From positions 496,001 through 560,000 of the forward strand of contig NZ_FQWB01000001.1 in NCBI RefSeq assembly GCF_900129545.1: DNA of 64,000 bases. Reading direction: 5' to 3'. A program made the translations under genes and the position numbers. This stretch comes from Flavobacterium fluvii (GTDB taxonomy: Bacteria; Bacteroidota; Bacteroidia; Flavobacteriales; Flavobacteriaceae). Below the pieces are notes generated by a model. That model did no database searches. It was not told the DNA's origin and saw nothing but the letters and a program-made list of their open reading frames with translations. Below, piece by piece: positions 35,301-44,380 of this stretch; within the stretch, counting starts at the first letter, position 1; the number at the start of each line of letters is the position of its first letter.

Positions 35301-35518
35301 TCAACCCCATTCACTTTTTGTTCAATAGGAGTTGCAACAGCCTGCTCCACATTCAATGCATTGGCACCTGTAAAAGTAGTGGTGATTTTCACAACAGGCG
35401 GATTGATGTCCGGATATTGAGAAATAGGCGTTTTTTGCAATGCCAGCAATCCAAGTAACACGATAATGATACTGATTACCATGGCCACAATCGGTCTTCG
35501 AACGAAAAATTCTCCCAT
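32342..35518 (-). CDS. RND efflux pump permease (HAE1/AcrB-like)
   Basis: A 1,058-residue inner-membrane proton-driven pump. Landmarks are the N-terminal MGEFFVRRPIVAMVISI, the TM4 GIVVDDAIVVVEAV with paired aspartates of the proton relay, and RPILMTAFAFILGVVPL near the C-terminus. This is the HAE1 family, which exports hydrophobic or amphiphilic compounds. It is the middle gene of adaptor-pump-TolC. Drug specificity cannot be inferred. Confidence 0.95.
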   Translation of the reverse strand: MGEFFVRRPIVAMVISIIIVLLGLLALQKTPISQYPDINPPVVKITTTFTGANALNVEQAVATPIEQKVNGVENMLYMKSINTSDGACTIEVTFDVGTNLDNANMLTQNRQNQAAPFMPPSVKQQGVVVKKSLSFPMMLFTITSANPKYDAKFLNNYASINIVDQLARIKGVGEVALFGGSDYSMRIWLKPDVMSKLNVTVDDVKNALNAQNMISPGGKFGAEPSPMGTEFTYGVTLQDRLVTEKQFSNIVVRSKDDGAQVLLSDISRIELGTENYSSNARRNSSPSAVVGLYQMPGSNALEVAETAKSAMKEMAKKFPKDIVYQESLDTTLAITAGVEDIVHTLFEAIILVILVVFIFLQNWRATLIPLITVPVSLIGTIAVFPMLGFSINTLSLLGLVLAIGIVVDDAIVVVEAVMHHIEHGKSPKDATIQAMREVSGPVIAIALILCAVFIPVAMTPGITGRFYQQFAITIAVSVAFSAFSALSLSPALCAMLLKPTKPVEEQTGWLAKFFAGFNRIFEKVTGGYLKGATFFAKKSMRIVVLLAAVLVVVALLGKKIPLGFIPEEDQGYVLVNIALPPASSLQRTDEISKKIDGFLKEEESILSYTTINGFSMLTNSYQPNNAFIFISLKPWEERSETAKQLVDRLNKKLATQITTATAFAFGPPAIQGLGASAGFSLMLQDRGGNSPQYLAEQTQAFIAAAQKRPEIKRIYTTFNAGTPQIKLEIDNDKAMKLGVPVSKVTEALGAVLGGTYVNDFNRFGRQYKVYLQGEAIDRVKPENLNLIYVKNNNGEMLPISTLVTATKVTGPDFTNRLNLFRSAEIGGSPNDGYSSAQALDALEEVATQTLPADMSYDYINLSYQEKHSPGGSSVFLMALVFVFLILAAQYESWKLPFSVLLGAPLAVFGAFLGLFLARFGSDAYVNNVFAQIGLVLLIGLVAKNAILIVEFAKEEHEKKGVPLYEAAMVSAKLRFRPILMTAFAFILGVVPLLTATGAGSQARIVMGMAVFAGMLIATVLGVLIVPGLYVMIEKIGTKKDTIVATENNSESNTTSHEE

Positions 35519-35536
35519 AATAATATGTTGTGTAAA

Positions 35537-36685
35537 TTATTTAGTTGGCACAGTTTCGACCTGACCTGGTTCCCATGCTGTGATTTTTGGGGTAATGACA
35601 CTTCCATTTTTCAACAATGAAGTTCCACCCATGGCAATTTTATCTCCAGATTTTAAACCATCCTCAATAACATAAGCATCTTTAAAAGAAGGACCTGCTT
35701 TAACAATTTGCATATGCACTTTGCTGCTGTCTCCCAAAACATAAACTTGATAAATACCCTGCATTTCAATAACAGCACGTTGAGGAATTACCAAGGCGTT
35801 TTTGCGAACATCTGTAACCACCCCAATTTTCACATATTGTCCTGGACGCAATAATTTGTCAGGATTTGGAAATGCGGCTTCAAATGTAATGGCACCGGTA
35901 GTTGGATCAATCTGTCTGTCGGCAAAACTCACTTTTCCTTTTTCTGGATAGATGGAACCGTCTGACAATTTTAATGAAATGGATTGTCCAACACCTTTTA
36001 AACTCGAATTCTCCTTGTTTATTTCCCTGAAAATACGAAGAAATTCCTGTTCACTCATTGTAAACCTTACCCTTACATCTCCCAAATCTGAAACTGTATT
36101 TAAAACCGACAAAGAACCTGGACGCACATAATCACCAACCCTCACTTTCGACATTCCTATCAATCCTGAAATTGGAGCAAGAATTCTGCAATAACTTAAT
36201 TCAATTTTTGAATTTTCTAAATTTGCAGAAGCCGCTTTTAAGGAGGCCATTGAGGCGTTATAGGCAGCTTTTGCAGCTATTAACTCTCTTTGACTAACAG
36301 CGTTCATTTTGGCCAAAGGCACCATCATGTCATAATCTGATTTGGTTCTAGCCAATCTAGACCCTACCTCAGCCAATTCTCCCTCGGCTTGATGTACTTT
36401 AGATTGATATGGCAACGGATCAATCGTGTACAACAATTGTCCTTTAGTGACCAAACTGCCTTCTTTGAAGTTAAGACTTTCAATCACCCCGTCAACTCTA
36501 GGGTTAATCTGTATATCGGATTGACCAAAAGTTTCGCCTGTAAATTCCGATTCCAGCCTTACATCCTGTTGCTGAACTTCGGTAACCGAAATTTCAAGTG
36601 GCTTGGCCTCTGGAGCCGTCTCCTTTTTGCACGATGGCATCATAAAAAGCATAAGTGATGCCAGTAAAAAGTACGTTTTTTTCAT
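35537..36685 (-). CDS. RND periplasmic adaptor (membrane fusion protein)
   Basis: A 382-residue lipoprotein (signal MKKTYFLLASLMLFMMPSC) with the adaptor layout: a first half-lipoyl motif INPRVDGVIESLNFKEGSLVTKGQ, an alpha-hairpin, the second half-lipoyl RILAPISGLIGMSKVRVGDYV, and a beta-barrel. It links the pump to the TolC-like channel. It is the first gene of the operon; 18 bp separate it from the pump gene. Confidence 0.94.
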   Translation of the reverse strand: MKKTYFLLASLMLFMMPSCKKETAPEAKPLEISVTEVQQQDVRLESEFTGETFGQSDIQINPRVDGVIESLNFKEGSLVTKGQLLYTIDPLPYQSKVHQAEGELAEVGSRLARTKSDYDMMVPLAKMNAVSQRELIAAKAAYNASMASLKAASANLENSKIELSYCRILAPISGLIGMSKVRVGDYVRPGSLSVLNTVSDLGDVRVRFTMSEQEFLRIFREINKENSSLKGVGQSISLKLSDGSIYPEKGKVSFADRQIDPTTGAITFEAAFPNPDKLLRPGQYVKIGVVTDVRKNALVIPQRAVIEMQGIYQVYVLGDSSKVHMQIVKAGPSFKDAYVIEDGLKSGDKIAMGGTSLLKNGSVITPKITAWEPGQVETVPTK

Positions 36686-37007
36686 TTTTCAATTTTTTAT
36701 TATGATGCATTAATATTCAACTAAATTGTATGCGTTTATAAAGAGAATGGTTTGTTGCACAAATAATTTTAACCTTTCTTTAGTGTGAAAAAACAACAGC
36801 CAAAAGACAATACTGAAATTCTCTTAATTTTTTCATAAATTTCAACACCAAAAACTGATAACCAAATATAGGAAATATCTATAACTTTCCTGTTTTTTCT
36901 AAAAAAAAATTAAACACCAAATTAACCCCTTAAAAATCTCATAATTCATTTAAACATAAAATCAGTAGGCTATTTACAAATTAAATATGTTCTTTATTTA
37001 AACCCTG
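36686..37007. other. Intergenic region upstream of efflux operon
   Basis: 322 bp of AT-rich DNA between the efflux operon start and the ZIP gene end, both on the minus strand. It must hold the efflux promoter, but no convincing TTG-N19-TAnnTTTG match or regulator palindrome was found, and no divergent TetR/MarR gene is present. No small gene was recognised. Confidence 0.5.
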
Positions 37008-37745
37008 TCATAAATTTTCTAAAACCACGACACATACCGAAACAAAGAATCCAAGCACAGTGAACACGCCGGCTAATTTTCCACCATGCTCATAGGCTTC
37101 GGGAATCATGGAATTGGCAAGCATCATCAAGATGGCTCCTCCTGCAAAAGCCTGTATAAATGAAAGCCATTCTTTTGATGCTCCGCTAAAAAGTGCAAAT
37201 CCTGCCACTGTGGACAAGGCACACAACAAAGCAATAATTACCCAAAGCAACACGATTTTTTTTTGACTCCATCCGCCTTCTTTCATTCCTGAAGATCCTG
37301 CGACGGCTTCTGGTAAATTGGAAATAAAAATTGCCACCAACATGGCCAAACTTACCGATCCTCCTTCGAACAACCCCAAGCCCAAAACAATAGATTCGGG
37401 AACTCCATCAAGAATAATGGCCAACACCATTGGAATTACCAAACTCGAACTCTTGGCGGCACCCACTTTCAAACGGTTGCTTGCCCCGAAATTTCCAATC
37501 AACTTGTCGGAGAAAAAAAAGGTGGCTGCCCCAACAAAAAATCCAAAAGCGGGAAAACCAGTGCCTTTGCCCATTTTTACCGCTTCAAAAACCAATTCAT
37601 AAGAAATTGCCGAAATCAATGTTCCAGCTCCAAAACCCATAATTATTCCTATGGTACGATTGCTCAAAGTAAACTGTATCGCGATAATTCCTCCTAAAAT
37701 TAAAGAAGAAGTTGCCAATAATCCCCAAATAAATGCATTTACCAT
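37008..37745 (-). CDS. ZIP family metal transporter
   Basis: A 245-residue membrane protein with about eight hydrophobic segments. The metal-site helices read ILDGVPESIVLG and SNLPEAVAGSSG, equivalent to the HNFPEG/HEIPHE motifs of ZIP proteins but with D and N in place of the first histidines. This variant branch is common in bacteria; zinc is the default guess for the metal. It is in the inner membrane, single gene. Confidence 0.85.
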   Translation of the reverse strand: MVNAFIWGLLATSSLILGGIIAIQFTLSNRTIGIIMGFGAGTLISAISYELVFEAVKMGKGTGFPAFGFFVGAATFFFSDKLIGNFGASNRLKVGAAKSSSLVIPMVLAIILDGVPESIVLGLGLFEGGSVSLAMLVAIFISNLPEAVAGSSGMKEGGWSQKKIVLLWVIIALLCALSTVAGFALFSGASKEWLSFIQAFAGGAILMMLANSMIPEAYEHGGKLAGVFTVLGFFVSVCVVVLENL

Positions 37746-38106
37746 GTCAAAACAGTTAAAAACTTAATTAAGGTCAAACAAATTTAAGTTTATTTATTTC
37801 AATAAAATAGTTCCAAATCACTATTTTCAGACTTAAAACCTGAAAAAGAGAGGATTCTAATGTTTTTAGTCTCTATTATCTAAATCAATTCCGAAGCAAT
37901 TGATGTTTTTCAACTGCCAACTCGTTCCGGTTTCATTACTGAAAACAATAACCTGAAAACTAATAACTTCAAAAAAAATTAGTATTTTTGAAGTAAGGAT
38001 TATCCTTTTCTTCTCTTCGAGACCATCTTTTTTAGAATTTTGATTACTATTTACATTATTTTTTATAACTGAATCATTTCACCCAAAAGTTAAAACATTT
38101 AAAATT
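37746..38106. other. Divergent intergenic region, ZIP and ppk2
   Basis: 361 bp between divergent genes. It contains a 7-bp-arm palindrome TTTTCAG-N9-CTGAAAA (37824-37846) that could be an operator, and a -7-like TATTTTTG about 120 bp before ppk2 without a matching -33 box. No gene or known riboswitch was recognised. Confidence 0.4.
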
Positions 38107-39075
38107 ATGTCAAAATCAAACCATAAAAACTCAAATGCTTTTGAAAAAAATGCCAGAGAATTAAGCACTTTAAGCAAAAAAGAACTAGTAAAAAAAGCCA
38201 AAAATTTCTCCAAACAATATTGTGTTGGCGATGGAAAAAATTTCAAGCTTAAAGATTACGAAACCAAAGCCAGTTTCAATTTGGGAGAAGAAGGGAAACC
38301 ATTGGTTAGAGAAACGTTGCAAATAGGAGTTGATGCCTTGGCGGCCATGCAAGATGTTTTGTATGCCCAAGACAAATGGTCGCTCCTGATTATTTTTCAA
38401 GCCATGGACGCAGCAGGAAAAGACGGTGCCATCAAGCACGTGATGTCGGGCGTAAATCCGCAAGGATGCCAGGTTTCCTCTTTTAAAGCACCAAGTTCCG
38501 AAGATTTGGACCATGATTTTTTGTGGCGGTGCCAAAAACATTTGCCGGAACGAGGACGCATCGGCATTTTTAATCGTTCTTATTATGAGGAAGTATTGGT
38601 GGTTCGAGTTCACGAACAGATATTAAAAAACCAAAAACTTCCTGAAAAGTTGATTACCAAAGATATTTGGGAAGACCGTTTTCAAGACATTCGCAACTTC
38701 GAAAAATATTTGAACAGAAACGGAACCATCGTTATCAAATTTTTCTTGAACGTTTCCAAAGACGAACAAAAAGAACGTTTTATAGAACGCGTGGACGACC
38801 CGGACAAGAACTGGAAATTCAGCGCTACCGATGCCAAGGAAAGAGGATACTGGAAAGATTACATGCATGCTTATGAAGAATTAATCAAAAACACCTCAAC
38901 CGAAAAATCGCCTTGGTACGTGATTCCTGCCGACAATAAATCCTATGCCCGAATTGCGATTGCATCGGCAATCATCAACGCCTTGGATGAAATGGACCTG
39001 GAATATCCAACCGTGAGCGATGAAAAAATAGTCGAATTACAAGCCGTGAAAAAAGCCCTGCTCGAAGAAAAATAA
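38107..39075 (+). CDS. ppk2: Polyphosphate kinase 2 family
   Basis: A 322-residue PPK2 protein with Walker A-like FQAMDAAGKDGAIKHVMSG, the lid region RRSFC-like GRIGIFNRSYYEEVLVVRVHE, and Walker B-like VIKFFLNVSKDEQKERF. It transfers phosphate between polyphosphate and nucleotides in the cytosol; the single-domain form and KHLPERG segment fit the nucleotide mono-/diphosphate-phosphorylating classes. The lysine-rich N-terminus (about 40 residues) is usual. SulP follows 25 bp downstream on the same strand. Confidence 0.9.
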   Translation: MSKSNHKNSNAFEKNARELSTLSKKELVKKAKNFSKQYCVGDGKNFKLKDYETKASFNLGEEGKPLVRETLQIGVDALAAMQDVLYAQDKWSLLIIFQAMDAAGKDGAIKHVMSGVNPQGCQVSSFKAPSSEDLDHDFLWRCQKHLPERGRIGIFNRSYYEEVLVVRVHEQILKNQKLPEKLITKDIWEDRFQDIRNFEKYLNRNGTIVIKFFLNVSKDEQKERFIERVDDPDKNWKFSATDAKERGYWKDYMHAYEELIKNTSTEKSPWYVIPADNKSYARIAIASAIINALDEMDLEYPTVSDEKIVELQAVKKALLEEK

Positions 39076-39100
39076 TTCCCAAATTTTAAAATCTAAATTG

Positions 39101-40795
39101 ATGAGCTTTGTGCATAAATTGTTCCCTCCTATTTTATGGTTTAAAGATTACACCGCCAAAACTTTAAAAGGAGATTTTATATCAGGAATAACTTTGGCAG
39201 CCTACGGAATTCCTGTTTCGCTGGCCTATGCTACTTTGGCGGGATTGCCGCCCCAATATGGAATTTACGGCTATCTCATAGGCGGTTTTTTTTATTCCCT
39301 GTTGGGTACCAGCAAGCAATTGGCCATTGGACCCACATCGGCAATTTCCTTGCTAATCGGAACTACCATTGCCAATATGGCCAACGGCAACCTGCAACGA
39401 TGGGCTGAAATTGCTTCCCTTACCGCTTTGGTATTTGCCGCTTTGGCAATTCTTGCCTATCTGTTGCGGTTGAGCGGCATCATCAATTTTATTAGCGAAA
39501 CTGTTTTGGTTGGCTTCAAAGCCGGAGCAGCCCTGACTATTGGCTTGACCCAATTGCCCAAATTATTTGGTGTAAAAGGTGGTGGAGAAAATTTCTTGGA
39601 TCGTATCATTATCCTAATTCAACAACTTCCGGAAACCAATACCGCCGTTTTAATTTTTGGGATTACAGCCATTGCGATTTTAATTCTTGGTGAAAAAATG
39701 GCTCCCGGAAAACCCGTTGCCATACTCATCGTAATCATTTCCATTCTGTTGATTACGACAACTTCATTGGGGCACCAAGGTTTCACGACCGTTGGAATAA
39801 TCCCTTCGGGACTGCCTGAATTTCATTTGCCAAGTCTTCGTGTTCGAGATATTGACGGCGTGCTTCCACTGGCAGCGGCCTGTTTTCTTTTGTCTTATAT
39901 CGAAAGCGTTTCGGCGGCAAGAACATTGGCACAAAAAAACAACTATTTCATCGATCCTCGTCAAGAATTACTGGCTATTGGAGTTGCCAACGCCGCTGTT
40001 GCACTAGGCCAAGGTTACCCTGTGGCAGGCGGATTGTCACAATCTGCCGTCAATGACAATGCTGGTGCAAAAACCCCCTTGTCCTTGGTATTTGCCTCTG
40101 TTACCATAGCATTATGTTTATTGTTCTTGACAGGTTTTCTCAAAAATTTACCCGCAGTAATTTTGGCGTCGATTGTATTGGTAGCCATTAGGGGACTTTT
40201 TGACCTAGATGAAATGAAACATCTCTATCGAATAAACAAACAGGAATTTTACGTGGCCATGATTGCCCTTGTTGGCGTGCTCATTTGGGGAATCCTGACC
40301 GGTGTTTTACTGGCAGCCATAGTCACTTTATTGCTGTTGATAAAAGCGACCTCGAAACCAAATGTGGCTTTTTTGGGAAGAATTCCGGGAACCAAACGTT
40401 ATACCGATTTAGAACGTCATCCCGACAATGAAATTATTGAAGGCGTACTGATTGTTCGAGTGGAATCATCTATCTTTTATTTCAATGTCGAAAATATTAA
40501 AGAGCAAATTTGGGAGAAAATCAATAGCGAAATCAACCCTTTGAAAACCGTAATACTGGATTTGAATTCCTCTCCACGTGTCGACATCACGGGAGCCCGA
40601 TTTTTAAAACATCTTTTTACGGAATTGAAGAAAAAAAATATTTCCTTGAAAATTGCCGAAGCGCGTTCTGAAGTTCGTGATATTTTGCGTTCCGAAAATC
40701 TGGAAGAAGTTTTGGGACACATCAGTCGTTTTGTTTCTGTCGACGATTTGGTGGTTGCAGCTTTAAAAAAAGAAGCTTCAAACGAACAAGATTAA
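39101..40795 (+). CDS. SulP-family anion transporter with STAS domain
   Basis: A 564-residue inner-membrane protein. The SulP signature YGIPVSLAYATLAGLPPQYGIYG lies near residue 30, followed by about 10-12 membrane segments and a cytosolic STAS domain (from VLIVRVESSIFYFN to the C-terminus). It probably carries sulfate, bicarbonate or another small anion. An in-frame TTG three bases upstream is ignored in favour of the ATG at 39101. It shares a strand and probably a transcript with ppk2; its stop overlaps the convergent K+ channel gene by 4 bp. Confidence 0.92.
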   Translation: MSFVHKLFPPILWFKDYTAKTLKGDFISGITLAAYGIPVSLAYATLAGLPPQYGIYGYLIGGFFYSLLGTSKQLAIGPTSAISLLIGTTIANMANGNLQRWAEIASLTALVFAALAILAYLLRLSGIINFISETVLVGFKAGAALTIGLTQLPKLFGVKGGGENFLDRIIILIQQLPETNTAVLIFGITAIAILILGEKMAPGKPVAILIVIISILLITTTSLGHQGFTTVGIIPSGLPEFHLPSLRVRDIDGVLPLAAACFLLSYIESVSAARTLAQKNNYFIDPRQELLAIGVANAAVALGQGYPVAGGLSQSAVNDNAGAKTPLSLVFASVTIALCLLFLTGFLKNLPAVILASIVLVAIRGLFDLDEMKHLYRINKQEFYVAMIALVGVLIWGILTGVLLAAIVTLLLLIKATSKPNVAFLGRIPGTKRYTDLERHPDNEIIEGVLIVRVESSIFYFNVENIKEQIWEKINSEINPLKTVILDLNSSPRVDITGARFLKHLFTELKKKNISLKIAEARSEVRDILRSENLEEVLGHISRFVSVDDLVVAALKKEASNEQD

Positions 40796-41514
40796 TTTTG
40801 CGATTGTTTTTTATTCTGAATTTTTAGAGAAGCATATTTTCCGACCAACATCGAAATAATTATGGCAACATAAAGCTGTCCTGAAACACCGATCAGGACG
40901 GAAAGCGATTTTGACAATGGATGAACAGGAACGATATCGCCATAACCCGTAGTCGTAAAAGTCATAAAGGTGTAATAAATATTGTCCTGCAAAGGTTCCA
41001 ATACCCTGCTCTCTAGATCCCCGGAAAAACCGGAATTGTATGCACCCGGAATTTTAATTGAAACAATGGTGACAATCAAACTGAAGGCAAACACCAACAA
41101 AAGATAACCGGTAATAGAATCCACAATTACTTTGAATGTAACCGTTGAAATGGATGAAATCTGCTTGATTAAACTAAAAACAAGAAATAAAAAGAAGAAG
41201 AAATTAATAAATCGAAAGCCTACCCTAAAAAATGTCGTGTCCACAAAATAGGAACTCCAGATGATTACCAATGAAAAAGCGGCAAAACTTCTCGTGAATT
41301 TATGATTCTGCCTTAAAGACAAAACGGCAAAAACAACTACACCCGTAATCGAACAAGTAAAAAGAAATTCAAGATACTGAATTGGGGAAATCGGAATAAC
41401 AAAAATCGTGACCAGCGTAAAAAATAAAAGAAAACCATTTGGCAAATTGGATTTACTTTCTTTCTCATCTGTCGAAATTATTTCACTAAATCTTGACCAA
41501 AAGGATTTTTTCAT
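40792..41514 (-). CDS. Potassium channel, TTTGYGD-type
   Basis: A 240-residue membrane protein with the K+ selectivity filter T187-T-T-G-Y-G-D193 between the last two helices. Four further hydrophobic segments precede the pore, giving a six-helix layout without a clear charged S4. There is no cytosolic RCK domain. It probably sets membrane K+ permeability. It overlaps the SulP gene end by 4 bp, convergent. Confidence 0.88.
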   Translation of the reverse strand: MKKSFWSRFSEIISTDEKESKSNLPNGFLLFFTLVTIFVIPISPIQYLEFLFTCSITGVVVFAVLSLRQNHKFTRSFAAFSLVIIWSSYFVDTTFFRVGFRFINFFFFLFLVFSLIKQISSISTVTFKVIVDSITGYLLLVFAFSLIVTIVSIKIPGAYNSGFSGDLESRVLEPLQDNIYYTFMTFTTTGYGDIVPVHPLSKSLSVLIGVSGQLYVAIIISMLVGKYASLKIQNKKQSQN

Positions 41515-41648
41515 TCTGTTTTTCTTGGGCTAATACTAATTCTATCTCAAAAAGCGTCTATCAAAAGTAACGAAAACCAAGCTAGTGGACAAATTTATTA
41601 CCAAGTCCTAAAGTTGATTCTCTAGTTTTTTAATCTAAAAATAAACCT

Positions 41649-41656
41649 TAAATTTG
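41649..41656 (+). promoter_or_regulatory. Candidate -7 box of the trhO-trhP operon
   Basis: TAAATTTG fits the Bacteroidetes -7 consensus 58 bp before trhO. The -33 position, 19 bases upstream, reads TTT rather than TTG, so support is moderate. Confidence 0.4.
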
Positions 41657-41713
41657 CACCCGAATTCTTCCATTTAGAATTCACGACATATTTCTCACTT
41701 AACCGTTTATAGC

Positions 41714-43132
41714 ATGCAACTGTATAACACCTTAAGCGCAGAAGAAAGGGCCGAGCTTATTGATCAAGCCGGCAAACAACGCCTTACGTTGTCTTTCTAT
41801 GCGTATGCCAAAATTGAAGATCCCAAAAAATTTCGCGACGATTTGTTTATTGCCTGGAATGCACTCGATGCACTGGGTCGAATTTACGTCGCCCACGAAG
41901 GCATCAACGCCCAAATGAATGTTCCTGCCGAAAACATCGAAGCTTTCAGGGAAACCTTGGAAGTCTATGATTTCATGAAAGGTATTCGCCTGAATGTGGC
42001 CGTAGAACATGACGATCACGCGTTTTTGAAACTGACCATCAAAGTGCGCCACAAGATTGTTGCCGACGGTCTCAACGACGCAACTTTTGACGTGACCAAC
42101 AAAGGAATTCACCTAAAAGCCAAGGAATTTAACGAAATTCTGGATGACCCAAACACCATTGTGGTGGATTTTAGAAATCACTACGAAAGTGAAGTGGGCC
42201 ATTTCAAAGGCGCCATCACTCCCGATGTTGAAACATTCAGGGAAAGTTTGCCCATAATCAACGAACAGCTGCAAGACCACAAAGAAGACAAAAACCTGGT
42301 AATGTATTGCACCGGCGGCATTCGTTGCGAGAAAGCAAGTGCTTATTTCAAACATCAGGGTTTCAAAAATGTTTTCCAATTGGAAGGCGGAATCATCAAT
42401 TACGCCAAACAAATTGAAGAAGAAGGCTTGGAAAGCAAATTCATTGGAAAAAACTTCGTGTTTGACAATCGTCTGGGCGAAAGAATCACGGATGATATTG
42501 TTTCTCAATGTCACCAATGCGGAAAACCTTGCGACAATCATACCAATTGTGAAAATGACGGATGTCATCTGTTATTTATTCAATGTGATGAATGCAAAGC
42601 AGCCATGGAAAATTGCTGTTCTACTGAATGTCTGGAAATCACCCATTTGCCTTTGGTCGATCAGGTACGATTGAGAACAGGAAAACAAGTGGGCAACAAA
42701 GTTTTCAGAAAAGGAAAATCCGAAAGTTTAAAATTCAAACACTCTGGAGACTCGAGAGCAAGGCTCGAACAGGCGAAGCAATTAACCGATACTGTTTTAG
42801 CCACTGTTTCAACCCGAGGCGGAGCCGAACGGAGCGGAGCTAAATCAACCGATATTCGCCAAAAAATAAAAATAAAAAAGACATTGCTTGGCAAAGCGGA
42901 ACATTATTACGTAAAAGCCCAAGTTGGCCTTTTCATCATCGAAAACCAAGAATTAAATTCCGGTGACAAAATCTTGATCTCGGGACCAACCACGGGAAAC
43001 CAAGAAATGGTTTTGGACAAAATGATGGTCAACGGAACCGAAAACACGATGGCGAAAATTGGCGACAAAGTAACATTTGCAGTGCCTTTCAGAGTCCGAT
43101 TGTCTGATAAATTATATAAAATTTTAAACTAA
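41714..43132 (+). CDS. trhO: tRNA uridine(34) hydroxylase TrhO with extra C-terminal domain
   Basis: A 472-residue rhodanese-domain protein. The N-terminal TrhO domain is followed by rhodanese with C199-T-G-G-I-R-C (catalytic first cysteine), then a cysteine-rich zinc-like region (CHQCGKPCDNH, CENDGCHLLF, CDECKAAMENCC). TrhO makes 5-hydroxyuridine at tRNA position 34 using oxygen. The usual protein ends near residue 340; here about 84 further residues (389-472) match the C-terminal domain of the neighbouring TrhP, with shared GDKILxxGPxTGxQEM and RxSDKLYKI. The domain could bind tRNA or a common partner. It lies 6 bp upstream of trhP. Confidence 0.92.
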   Translation: MQLYNTLSAEERAELIDQAGKQRLTLSFYAYAKIEDPKKFRDDLFIAWNALDALGRIYVAHEGINAQMNVPAENIEAFRETLEVYDFMKGIRLNVAVEHDDHAFLKLTIKVRHKIVADGLNDATFDVTNKGIHLKAKEFNEILDDPNTIVVDFRNHYESEVGHFKGAITPDVETFRESLPIINEQLQDHKEDKNLVMYCTGGIRCEKASAYFKHQGFKNVFQLEGGIINYAKQIEEEGLESKFIGKNFVFDNRLGERITDDIVSQCHQCGKPCDNHTNCENDGCHLLFIQCDECKAAMENCCSTECLEITHLPLVDQVRLRTGKQVGNKVFRKGKSESLKFKHSGDSRARLEQAKQLTDTVLATVSTRGGAERSGAKSTDIRQKIKIKKTLLGKAEHYYVKAQVGLFIIENQELNSGDKILISGPTTGNQEMVLDKMMVNGTENTMAKIGDKVTFAVPFRVRLSDKLYKILN

Positions 43133-43138
43133 TTTATC

Positions 43139-44380
43139 ATGGCAACAAACAACAAAATAGAATTAATGGCTCCAGCAGGAAATTTCGAATCCTTGCAAGC
43201 CGGACTGGACAACGGAGCCGATTCCGTTTACTTCGGAGTGGAGCAATTGAACATGCGCGCTCGTGCCACCGTCAATTTCACGATGGAGGATTTGCCGGAA
43301 ATTGCCCGTCGTTGCGAAGAAAAAAACGTTCGAAGTTATTTGACGCTAAACACCATCATTTACGACCACGATTTATCGGTCGTGAAAACATTATTGGCCA
43401 AAGCCAAGGAAGCCAACATCACGGCAGTAATTGCTTCCGACCAAGCCGTAATTGCCATGGCGAGAGGAATAGGAATGGAAGTCCATATTTCGACCCAGTT
43501 GAACGTGACCAACATCGAAACCATAAAATTCTACAGTCTTTTTGCAGACACGATGGTTTTGAGCCGCGAATTGAGTTTGCGCCAAGTAAAAAATATCACC
43601 GCACAAATCGAAAAAGAACAAATCAAGGGACCCAACGGCAAATTGGTGGAAATCGAAATTTTCGGCCACGGTGCTTTGTGCATGGCGGTTTCGGGAAAAT
43701 GTTATTTGAGTTTGCATTCGCACAATTCCTCGGCAAACCGTGGCGCTTGCAAACAAAATTGTCGCAAAAAATACACCGTTATCGACCAAGAAACCGGTTT
43801 CGAAATCCAATTGGACAACGAATACATGATGTCGCCGAAAGATTTGTGCACGCTTGATTTTCTGGATCAAGTGATAGATTCAGGCATTCAAGTCTTGAAA
43901 ATTGAAGGTCGTGGCCGCGCGCCGGAATATGTTGCCACCGTAATCAAAAACTACCGTGAAGCCATCGACAGTTATTATGAAGGCAGTTTTTCAAAAGAAA
44001 AAATAGCGGTTTGGATGGAAGCCTTGAACACGGTTTACAATCGCGGTTTTTGGTCAGGTTATTATCTTGGGCAAGAATTGGGCGAATGGAGCGATGTTTC
44101 GGGATCGGTAGCGACCCAAAAGAAAGTGTACGTGGGGAAAGGAACCCATTTTTTCCCGAAAGCGGAAATTGGACAATTCAAAATCGAAGCTTACGACATC
44201 AAAATCGGGGACAAAATATTGGTGACAGGTCCAAGCACCGGAGCTCAAGAAATGATTATCGAAGAAATGTACGTGAACGATACAACGGTAGAAAAAGCAA
44301 CGAAAGGAGACGATTGTACTTTCAAACTGCCTTTTAGAATCCGTATGTCCGACAAATTATATAAAATCGTGGAAGCCTAA
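43139..44380 (+). CDS. trhP: Peptidase U32 family tRNA hydroxylation protein TrhP
   Basis: A 413-residue U32 protein. It has the N-terminal ELMAPAGNFESLQAGLDNGADSVYFG, the U32 signature EIFGHGALCMAVSGKCYLS, and further cysteines in NRGACKQNCRKKY, the likely Fe-S ligands. TrhP (YegQ/RlhA-type) works in prephenate-dependent hydroxylation of U34 in tRNA, parallel to TrhO. The last 86 residues are the beta-barrel domain shared with TrhO. It sits between trhO and a ferredoxin gene, whose ATG overlaps its stop (TAATG). Confidence 0.9.
   Translation: MATNNKIELMAPAGNFESLQAGLDNGADSVYFGVEQLNMRARATVNFTMEDLPEIARRCEEKNVRSYLTLNTIIYDHDLSVVKTLLAKAKEANITAVIASDQAVIAMARGIGMEVHISTQLNVTNIETIKFYSLFADTMVLSRELSLRQVKNITAQIEKEQIKGPNGKLVEIEIFGHGALCMAVSGKCYLSLHSHNSSANRGACKQNCRKKYTVIDQETGFEIQLDNEYMMSPKDLCTLDFLDQVIDSGIQVLKIEGRGRAPEYVATVIKNYREAIDSYYEGSFSKEKIAVWMEALNTVYNRGFWSGYYLGQELGEWSDVSGSVATQKKVYVGKGTHFFPKAEIGQFKIEAYDIKIGDKILVTGPSTGAQEMIIEEMYVNDTTVEKATKGDDCTFKLPFRIRMSDKLYKIVEA

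Noticed and set aside
30985..36685. A nearby repressor gene for the RND efflux operon
   Set aside because: Neither flank holds a regulator gene; the neighbours are DUF4256 and a ZIP transporter.
42777..42846. Frameshift in the low-complexity region before the TrhO tail
   Set aside because: The frame is open throughout and continues into a conserved domain, so it is a linker rather than an error.
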